A DNA stretch of 64,000 nucleotides from Carettochelys insculpta (taxonomy: Eukaryota; Chordata; Testudines; Carettochelyidae), in NCBI RefSeq assembly GCF_033958435.1, contig NC_134138.1, forward strand, positions 2,678,001-2,742,000, in the 5' to 3' direction. The translations under genes were made by a program, and so were the position numbers. The notes beneath the pieces were generated by a model that saw nothing but the letters and a program-made list of their open reading frames with translations, made no database searches and was not told where the DNA came from. This document shows positions 55,913 to 64,000 of this stretch, piece after piece; position 1 is the first letter of the stretch; each line of letters begins with the position of its first letter.

Positions 55913-56337
55913 CTCAGGGTCTATAGGAGTGGTTACCATTATGCCCATGCTGCTGGGTCGCTGCCTCAAGTCTGCTTAGTGGGCGCAGCCCTAGGCCCAA
56001 AGCAAAGGTGACAAACCCCAGCTGCACTGTGCCCACAGAGCAGCCTGTAGGTATAAGGCAGCACAGCCTTGCAGCGTATGTAGGGGGGGCTGGGCCCACC
56101 CACCTCTACAGCAACATGCCAAGTTTACTGGGTGGGGAGACACTGCTCCATGACCGGGGTGGGGGGCATCTCCCCCCGGGGTAGTCTTCTACAGTGTGTT
56201 TGGTGAGGCTTCGGGAGCTGCTGCACCAGCCTTCTTTGGGGCACAGGGCTCCAAGCTGACTCACGGCACTGCCCCTCTGCAGGCAAGGGCGGGGCTGCCA
56301 AGACAGGGCCATCCCCTCTGGTCCCTGTAACATGGGG

Positions 56338-56734
56338 TGTGATGGGGTTCTGGGGTCCCCAAAGCTCTGCACCCTGTCCGCAGGCAGGAGAGTCTCTCAC
56401 TCAGCAGGAGAACATCAGGTTTATTAGCCGACAGGACACAGCATCGTACAGAGGAGTCAGTGCAGCAGGCAGAGACAGCCAGTCCAATCCATGTTGGGGA
56501 GAGGAGGCCCCGAGGAGGCCCCAGAGCTGGGGCCTGGCCCCCTCCTTTGTCTCTCTCTCCCAGCCCAGACTGACTGCTTCCAACTCCCAGTTCCAATTCG
56601 TACCCCTCAGGCTCCACCTCCTCCTTTGTCTGCAGTACAAAGGTGTTACCTGGTCGTCAAAGTTACCCTCAGCAGGAGCCCCACACCCTCTGTGAGCCAC
56701 TCACACACACACAGGTATCCCCCACTCCATCACA
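56338..56734 (-). repeat. 3' LTR (minus orientation)
   Basis: 397 bp, same termini and signals as the 5' LTR. High identity between the two LTRs indicates a fairly recent insertion. Confidence 0.9.
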
Positions 56735-56750
56735 TCTCTGCCCCCTTCCA
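56735..56750 (-). promoter_or_regulatory. Polypurine tract
   Basis: Minus strand GGAAGGGGGCAGAGA directly abuts the 3' LTR, the expected plus-strand primer site. Confidence 0.7.
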
Positions 56751-56771
56751 GACCGAACTGAGCGGGGTCAC

Positions 56772-56876
56772 TCAACTGGTGACCTGGGGAAGTTCGGGGC
56801 TCTCCCCTTGTGACAGGGCATCAGCTGTACCCTCTGTTCTCCCCTCGATGTGCACCACCTCCACATCATAGTCCTG
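56772..56876 (-). pseudogene. C-terminal end of RNase H/pol of the LTR element
   Basis: The minus frame reads YDVEVVHIEGRTEGTADAL followed by SQGE and a stop, the usual ending of Ty3/gypsy RT-RNase H (V-V-H-x-G...ADALS). It lies between the SCAN-like piece and the polypurine tract, so pol ended at RNase H, as in Gmr1-like elements where integrase precedes RT. Only about 34 residues remain. Confidence 0.65.
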
Positions 56877-57140
56877 CTGGGGGAGGCTTCAAGTCAGGAG
56901 CTTGGTCTTGGCCCTTTTCATGTGATGCAGCCGGGCAAGTCCCTTTAGTTCCCTTGGGCTGGTTGGTCTCCCTGCTTCGGCCCCGGTCCGTCAGCCACGT
57001 TCTCAAGTCGGGCAGGCAGAGCCCATACAGATGCTGCAGCACCAACAGATCAAACAGGTCTTTTGTGGTCTGGGTCCTGACCCATCTGACCACCAGTCCA
57101 TACAGCTGCTCCGGCCAATGTCTGGAATTCAGTTACAGTC
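56866..57140 (-). pseudogene. SCAN-like capsid segment of the LTR element
   Basis: The minus frame reads EQLYGLVVRWVRTQT, then DLFDLLVLQHLYGLCLPDLR and TWLTDRG, following the helix pattern of SCAN domains, which derive from Gmr1-like gag capsids. The second half of the domain is missing: after TWLTDRG the text leaves the pattern and the frame ends near 56866. It is an element fragment, not a SCAN zinc-finger gene. Confidence 0.6.
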
Positions 57141-58029
57141 CAGTAAAAGAAGGTACAAATGCTTCCACCCTTGGCATTTAGCCAGACCACCACAATGGCT
57201 GTGTGCCTCAGTTTCCCCTTCCATGCCACACAATAGGTTTGGAATGTTCCTTCTCATGTCAGAGGTTGCAAGACTAGTTACAGGGAACAATGGTGACGTT
57301 TCAGAGTTACAGACTCCTTCAACATACAATTCATGCTTCTACATCAATGTCATCATGTCACATGGCTCTTTTCAAACATTCAGTGCATGGTACAATTCTA
57401 CAGCTTTTGGTAGCAGCACCCCTTGGTTACAGCAGTCAGCGTGAGTAACAGAACAAACCCATTGCAACTGCACATTTACGTTGCTCTTTGGTAGACCACA
57501 ACTTTTGTGTAACCTCCTTGAGAATCTGGTATTTTGGGGATAAATGGCTGAGGCCTTTCTTAGCACCATCAAGTTCTAATCTTCTCCCTTGCCCCCTGGG
57601 GTGGAAATCTGATCTCTCTGGCTGTGCCCTCCCTTCTAACAAGAGCTGGGCCATTGATGATCTCAGGGAGACGGCCCCCTCCCAGCCAGCCTGGAAATTT
57701 GCAAACCAAACTGCTTTCTGAGAGTTGTTTTGTGAGTCCCAGACGCAGAATCCACATGAAGGAATCCCTGTTTATCCCTTACTGGCCCACCAGGCCCACA
57801 GCTCCTTTGTCCTTTTACCTCCAACTTCTGCCTCCCCCATGGAATCAGAATTGGAGTCCAGTGTGAGAATATAAGTGTTTCTAGCATCTGGAGATGGGGA
57901 ATTGCTGAACCTCTCCTGCATCCTACAGAGACTGGCTGTGCAGCTATTTTACTTGGTTCTCACAGGGCTGCTCACATTCCCTGATAGTTTTTACTTTACT
58001 TGCACCAGCTTCCAATTCCTGAGAAACTT

Positions 58030-59277
58030 TTACCCTGCCTGCTTTGGACCCTTGCAGAGCACAGCCAGTGGTTTCACACTCAGGCAGGTCCTGGCCATCA
58101 GGGGCTGAAACAAACTTCTCCCCAGGCAAAGGGCTGCTCTGGCTCTTACAGACAAGCACCTTTCCTGTTCACTCTCCTTCACCTCACTCCCATTTTCTGC
58201 AGTCCCCACAGACGGGTCAGGAAAAGTTTCAGGGAAATTCTCTTCCTCAAGAGCTCCCCCAAACAATAACTCACCCCTGTCTGCCTCCACAGGGGCACTG
58301 CTCCCTTGAGCCACAACCAGCTCCTGGGGTTCACCTACACCCAGGATCACTTCTGGCCCATCAGGCAGATTCCCACGTAATCCCCCTCCAGGCAGACAGC
58401 CAGTACCACCGGACAGAAGGTCAGGGTCCCTTTCCTCCCTTCTGCTACCAGCTCTTTTATCTTCATCACTCAGCATAACTCCATTGCCCGTCTGTTCTTG
58501 TGTCCTGGTGAGAGGAGGACTCTGGTAGGACAGAGTCCTCTCACCCCCTCCCAGTAACACCTCAGCATCAGGCAAAGAACAAGTACCAGAATCGTCTGGT
58601 CTCTGGGATTCCCTGATGATTCTAACTGGATTAGACCAAGTTAAAGCATCATCCCCCCTGAGAGACACAGAGGCAGGCCCACTTCCCATCTGGGCTTCAG
58701 CTGCCCTCAGATCCAGCTCTGGGATCATGACTCCATCTCGAGCCCCCACAGGCTCAGGCAAAGGATTCACTTCCCCAGAAGCAGAAGCACCTTTCTTGCA
58801 CCAAGGACCAGTGTCCTTAGCAGGGATACCACTGCCCATCCCAGAGCCATTCCCTCTGCTCCAGCCCCCATGGCTGCATTCAGAGACACACCTGGAATGC
58901 TCTTGTCTGGTGGTTCCTTCTCCAGCCACCCCAGGCTGGGGAATCTTCCTCAGACAATGGGCTAGTTCCCTCATTGGCACCTTTTCCAAACGCAGGCTCT
59001 GCTCTCTCCCCAGGCTGCTGCTGCTGTTCAACACAGACAATGGGAGACACTCTCTGCTTTGTCCCAGCCCCCCGGCTGGTCTCCACACACACACAGAAGG
59101 TGAAGCAGCTTCTCTCACAGACAACTTGCCATTCCCAGTGGACAAGCTGCTTTCCTGCACAGACACACAGGCACCTTCCTCGGCCCAGGCCTGGAAAACT
59201 CTTCGCAGGTCTGTCTTGGCCACTAGTAGATGATGGGTTGGAATCGCTCCTTCCCTCCTTGAGCTGTGGCAGGCCAC
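58030..59277 (-). CDS. Unknown 415-codon frame of the LTR element
   Basis: A long open frame in element orientation between leader and deletion. The predicted product is rich in Gly, Ser, Glu and Arg, with acidic stretches (EEENFPETFPD; EVKESEQERC) and a Cys-containing end (LGRSLFQPLMARTC). I see no zinc knuckle, aspartic protease DTG or RT box. Its position suggests a gag-related or spacer segment. The ATG at 59277 may not be the native start, since the minus frame at 59365-58880 overlaps it. Whether it is translated is unknown. Confidence 0.45.
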   Translation of the reverse strand: MACHSSRREGAIPTHHLLVAKTDLRRVFQAWAEEGACVSVQESSLSTGNGKLSVREAASPSVCVWRPAGGLGQSRECLPLSVLNSSSSLGREQSLRLEKVPMRELAHCLRKIPQPGVAGEGTTRQEHSRCVSECSHGGWSRGNGSGMGSGIPAKDTGPWCKKGASASGEVNPLPEPVGARDGVMIPELDLRAAEAQMGSGPASVSLRGDDALTWSNPVRIIRESQRPDDSGTCSLPDAEVLLGGGERTLSYQSPPLTRTQEQTGNGVMLSDEDKRAGSRREERDPDLLSGGTGCLPGGGLRGNLPDGPEVILGVGEPQELVVAQGSSAPVEADRGELLFGGALEEENFPETFPDPSVGTAENGSEVKESEQERCLSVRARAALCLGRSLFQPLMARTCLSVKPLAVLCKGPKQAG

Positions 59278-59544
59278 TCGGTTCAGAGCTCCAGGCAGTC
59301 CAGGGTTCCCTGCCCTGATCCGGGCTCACCTCTGCAGGATTCTCCTTAACCCTCAGCTCTGCCACTGCACATCCACGCTGCCTTGTCCAGCTTCTTTAAT
59401 CTCGATTCGGTTTCCAGGTGCTGCCACTTCACAGAGGAGTTGCTCAGCGTGGTTGCAGGCTCTCAGGCTGATGCCCTCTGCACCCCACGATTCCTGGAAG
59501 AATCCCTTCAATGTGCCAGGCTCCTTGCGGGTCACAAGCTGCCC

Positions 59545-59840
59545 AGGGTTAGGCCGTAGGCCCCTCCGCCCTCTGGGACCGACTCCAACAGACTCCCAGC
59601 GGAACCCCTTCTTCAGTGTGACACCCGCTCTCAGGGACCATGAGCACCCTGTCTTGGGAAGAACTTATTCAGCGTCAGCCTCCTCAGGGGTCACTTGTTC
59701 TTGGGGGTTGGGCTCTCGGCCCCTCCACCTTCTGGGACCGACTCCAACAGATTCCCAGGAGTAACCCCTCCTCGGGTGTGACACCCCCTCTCGAGGACCA
59801 CGACCGCAGTTGCTTGGGTTTGGCCGCAAGCCCCTCCGCC
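59545..59840 (-). repeat. Imperfect tandem repeat in the LTR element leader
   Basis: GGGACCGACTCCAACAGA at 59575 recurs at 59734 (159 bp apart), and CCCCTCCGCC-type blocks occur at 59561, 59720 and 59831. A third, partial unit ends near 59840. The repeat lies between the primer site and the long ORF. Confidence 0.8.
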
Positions 59841-59950
59841 TTGGGGAACTGCACCTCACTGCCCTTCAGCACACCTGGGTCTCGCAGGCCCCACTTCTTC
59901 CGGGGCCCCGGTCACTTACTGCTGGATGCTCCATCCTCAGGGTGCAGAAC

Positions 59951-59968
59951 ATCACACTCCTGACACCA
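59951..59968 (-). promoter_or_regulatory. Primer-binding site, tRNA-Leu type
   Basis: Minus strand TGGTGTCAGGAGTGTGAT, one base inside the 5' LTR. It matches the complement of a vertebrate tRNA-Leu 3' end (TGGTGTCAGGAGTGGGAT, from memory) at 17 of 18 positions. Confidence 0.75.
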
Positions 59969-59969
59969 G

Positions 59970-60376
59970 TGTGATGCGGTTCTGGGGTCCCCAAAGCTCT
60001 GCACCCTGTCCGCAGGCAGGAGAGTCTCTCACTCAGCAGGAGAACATCAGGTTTATTAGCCGACAGGACACAGCATCGTACAGAGGAGTCAGTACAGCAG
60101 GCAGAGACAGCCAGTCCAATCCATGCTGGGGAGAGGAGGCCCCGAGGGGGCCCCAGAGCTGGGGCCTGGCCCCCTCCTTTGTCTCTCTCTCCCTCAGCCC
60201 AGACTAACTGCTTCCAACTCCCAGTTCCAATTCATACCCCTCAGGCTCCACCTCCTCCTTTGTCTGCAGTACAAAGGTGTTACCTGGTCATCAAGGTTAC
60301 CCTCAGCAGGAGCCCCACACCCTCTGTGAGCCACTCACACACACACACACACACAGGTATTCCCCACTCCATCACA
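59970..60376 (-). repeat. 5' LTR (minus orientation)
   Basis: Termini TGTGATG... and ...CCATCACA; 407 bp. Contains AATAAACCTGATG in minus orientation as polyadenylation signal (plus-strand GGTTTATTAGCC at 60050). Nearly identical to the LTR at 56338; differences include a longer CA run (60338-60356) and GCGG for GGGG near the end. Confidence 0.9.
60338..60356 (+). repeat. (CA)n inside the 5' LTR
   Basis: About nine CA dinucleotides; the other LTR has about six, so this length difference arose after insertion. Confidence 0.85.
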
Positions 60377-60667
60377 TGGGGTTCTAGGCACAGCTAAGGA
60401 AATCAACCCAGGGGATCCTTGCTTAAAACTTGCCACTTAGCCCATTTCCTTCTCACTAAGGCAAATCCACCCAGCCGCTCGGCCCACCCCACTGGCCAAC
60501 CAGCAGCCACACAAGCAAACCCACAGATTCTCCAGCCACTTCAAATGACCAGTCCAACAGCCCCAATTCAGGTGGGAAGTTCTTACAACCTATTTCACCA
60601 ACTCCCCTCAGAGTCTTCTGGACCGGCCCCCCCCAGCCCCCGCCCCCCAGGGTCCAGCGCCAGGTTA

Positions 60668-61889
<1,222 letters not shown>

Positions 61890-62560
61890 GCATTAGAAAA
61901 GGTAGAGAAGAGGGCACATCATCATCAAGGGTCTGGAACAGCCTCAGTAGGAGGTACAAGCGTGGGCCTTTCTAGCTTGGAAGCGACGTCTACAGGGGAG
62001 CATGGCTGAAGTCCAGAAAATCCTGGACTGGTGCAGAGGAGGTAGCTGGTTGACACAAGTGCCCAAGAGCCAAACTGTCATTGAAATGACTAAGCAGCAG
62101 GTTTAGAAGGGACGCAAGGCACTGCCCAGCTAAGAGCATCAAGATGACTCCAAGGAGGAGTGAGGCATTCAAGGAGGACAGCCTCACGGGAGCTGTGCTA
62201 GGCTGTAGCTTCCCCAGACCAGGCGCTCCTGTAGTGCCGGGTACTGGTAGCATTTGCTCATGAGGAGAGGAGCTTTTGTGAGCAAGACCCAGCTGAGGAA
62301 ATGGTTCTTTAACCATGTGAGCCTTTAAAGGTGCAACAGGACTGCTTGGGTCCTTTGTCAAGGACAGGTCCTGCAACGGCTATTGGCCAGGAGGGGCAGG
62401 GATGGCCTCCCCAGGCTGCTTGCCGAAAGCGAGGCACAGGTGCTCGATTATTTTGTTCCGTTCACTCCCTCTGGGGCACTGGCCCTGGGCAGAAGACAGA
62501 GCACAGGACTGGATGGGCCTTTGGTCTGAGCTGGGGTGGCCGTTCTTATGTAACTGCTGG
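61890..62560 (+). mobile_element. CR1 3' fragment, sense
   Basis: From 'gcattagaaaaggtagagaag' (EKVQ-type box) to the 3' region CTCTGGGGCACTGGC and GGCCTTTGGTCTGAGC, then TGGCCGTTCTTATG. Decayed and 5' truncated. Confidence 0.75.
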
Positions 62561-63024
62561 TTCAGTAGTTCCAAACTGGACAGTCTCTCCCTAAAAGACT
62601 AAATGGGCATAAATCAGATGTCAAGAACAGTAATGTCCAGAAGCTGGGCGGGGGGGACACTTCAGTCTGCCTGCACGCTCAGTAGCAGATTTAAGGGTGG
62701 CAGTTTTGAAACAAAGAAACTTCAAAAATCAAATGGAGAGAGAAATCTCTGAGCTGCAGTTTATTTGCAAATTTGACTCCATTAGCCATGGATTAAACAG
62801 ACTGGGAGTGGCTGGCAGTTTACAAAGGCGGTTTCTCTGCTGAGTGCTCATAGCTCCCCATTAGACTCTGACAAAGGCTCACATCCCCCTCTGATCTGAC
62901 TTGTTTTTAACTCTTGATAAGCGCTGTTGGTACTGGGCCATTTCCCCCTTGCTGAATAGATGTTGTCAGCTCTGGCCCTCCCTCTTACTGGGACCTCACT
63001 CTTTAAATACCCCTCTGAACCCAC
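62561..63024. other. Intergenic, nothing recognised
   Basis: No gene or repeat was identified. Confidence 0.3.
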
Positions 63025-63143
63025 CCCCATGTGATGAAGTGGGTCTTTGCCCACAAAAGCTTATGCTCCAAAATATCTGGTAGCCTATAAGAGGCCACAA
63101 GACTTGTTCTCAAAGCTACAGACTAACGCAGCTCCCTCTGATA
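63025..63143 (+). mobile_element. SINE-like retroposon of the fold-back family, single orientation
   Basis: GATGAAGTGGGTCTTTGCCC, ACAAAAGCTTATGCTCC, TAGCCTATAAGAGGCCACAA and the terminus GCTCCCTCTGATAC in sense order. Confidence 0.8.
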
Positions 63144-64000
63144 CTGGTTCAAGTCATCTTAACCCTCGAGGCTGGGTGTGGGGGGGTCTGACACAGGCCT
63201 GGCTGCAGTGCTGGGGAGGAGGAAGTTCAGCCCAGCCAGGAATAGCAGCTGAGTCCAGGGCAGGGTTGAGGCCTCCAGGTGAGTCTCCCATAGTCCCACC
63301 CCTGCCCCTCTCAGGCAGGTGTCCTGGGCATCCACAGCTATGCTGCTGGGGAGAGTGTGAGATCATGTGTAGCTCCCCCAGCTAGAAGGCATTTCTCTGC
63401 AAGGAAGCCAGCTGCCTGCCTGGGACCAGTGGTGCGCAGTTCCCCAAGAGTGAGACACCCCTCACTGCCTCCCTCCCCCAGCTGCACAGAGGCCAGGAGA
63501 CAAGCTTGGGAAAAGATGCTTTATTGGGTGGGTTTGGCAGATACAGACCAGAAGTGTTCCCAAGTTGTTTGGAGACAGTGGCAGTAGATTCCTGTAGCCC
63601 TGCAGAGAGGTCCCCCACCCCCCAGGGCAGCACAACTCAGTCTCACACACCTCTCTGTGGAGGGCAATGCAGCCACCTGTGGAGAGTATGGCACTTGGGG
63701 TGCTGGGGACTGACTAGAGGGGCCTCAGAGGAGCCCCAGTGGAACCTGAACCCAGTACAGAAACTGGAAGCCATTGCAGGGTGGCCACAAAAAACAACCC
63801 CCATGACCTCTGGGGAGATTCACACAAGAGCAAGCAGCTCCTGTTTGCTCTTCGCTGAAGCAGCAAGTAGTGGTGCGTACCTGAGGCACCCAGGGCCATC
63901 TGCTGGGGCCCACAGGAGACGCCCTTACAGGAACAATGCCCAGGAGGGCTGCAGGATCAGTGCTGAGGGCAGCCCTTCGAGGGGACAGAAGCCAGAGCAT
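63144..64000. other. Intergenic or 3' UTR of a minus-strand gene beyond the window
   Basis: No recognisable coding frame. See the minus-strand polyadenylation signal at 63520-63525. Confidence 0.3.
63520..63525 (-). terminator. Possible minus-strand polyadenylation signal
   Basis: TTTATT reads AATAAAGCATCTTTTCCC on the minus strand, a good hexamer with a U-rich stretch after it and no LTR or SINE around it. It may end a convergent gene lying past 64000. Confidence 0.4.

Larger units (their letters stand above)
56338..60376 (-). mobile_element. Complete LTR retrotransposon, internally deleted, with 5-bp TSD
   Basis: Two LTRs (56338-56734 and 59970-60376) enclose 3.2 kb. Identical TGGGG lies just outside both ends (56333-56337 and 60377-60381). 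In minus orientation the 5' LTR is followed after one base by a primer-binding site complementary to tRNA-Leu, and the 3' LTR is preceded by a purine tract. Inside are a 415-codon frame, a SCAN-like capsid segment and the last residues of an RNase H domain; protease, integrase and RT are not seen. This is consistent with a Gmr1-like Ty3/gypsy element that moves only with help. Confidence 0.85.

Noticed and set aside
56866..57140. Host SCAN-domain gene exon
   Set aside because: It lies inside an LTR element between pol remnant and capsid-like text, lacks splice sites and lacks the second half of the domain.
58044..59318. Overlapping plus-strand frames (144, 205 and 114 codons) inside the LTR element
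   Set aside because: They oppose the element's coding direction set by primer site, polypurine tract and RNase H tail, and show no domains.

Overview
The window looks like vertebrate nuclear DNA, most likely from a non-avian sauropsid and probably a turtle. The signs are a GT-AG spliced kinase gene with kilobase introns, many CR1 LINEs of several ages, tRNA-derived SINEs, a Penelope-like relic, Ty3/gypsy-type LTRs of the SCAN-carrying kind, and hAT and Harbinger-like MITEs. The species call is inference. I see no bacterial, plasmid or CRISPR feature.

The only host protein-coding gene I can support is on the + strand. It is a complete casein kinase 2 alpha catalytic subunit, with a CpG-island promoter and non-coding exon at about 19640-19966, twelve coding exons from 31515 to 53120, and a polyadenylation signal at 53380-53385. 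The spliced product is 392 residues with every catalytic landmark in place. The body is close to CSNK2A1, but about 16 positions and nearly the whole C-terminal tail differ from the CSNK2A1 sequence I remember, which is almost invariant from birds to mammals. I therefore read it as a CSNK2A1-like paralogue or an unusually divergent orthologue.

Layout. 1-19600 is intergenic and repeat-rich: LTR remnants, nested CR1/hAT/fold-back insertions, a minisatellite, a Penelope relic, and a 5'-inverted copy of an endonuclease-RT LINE (about 12217-16414). 19640-20340 is the CpG island with GC-rich tandem repeats. 19967-31479 is intron 1, holding a long CR1 RT ORF, SINEs, fold-back elements and DNA-transposon relics. 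31480-53400 holds the exons; its introns carry MIR-like SINEs, a sense-oriented solo LTR, an antisense LINE with an uninterrupted 834-codon ORF (intron 7) and a Harbinger-like MITE with a CR1 nested inside (intron 11). 53400-64000 is intergenic, dominated by a complete but internally deleted LTR element (56338-60376) with 5-bp target duplications, followed by a long AC/AG microsatellite and CR1/SINE fragments. A minus-strand AATAAA at 63520-63525 may mark the 3' end of a neighbouring gene outside the window.

No novel enzymatic system is evident. The points most worth following are the divergent CK2 alpha gene and its remodelled tail, the fold-back retroposon family with target-site duplications, the twin-primed LINE, and the LTR element in which a SCAN-like capsid segment has been joined to an RNase H tail.
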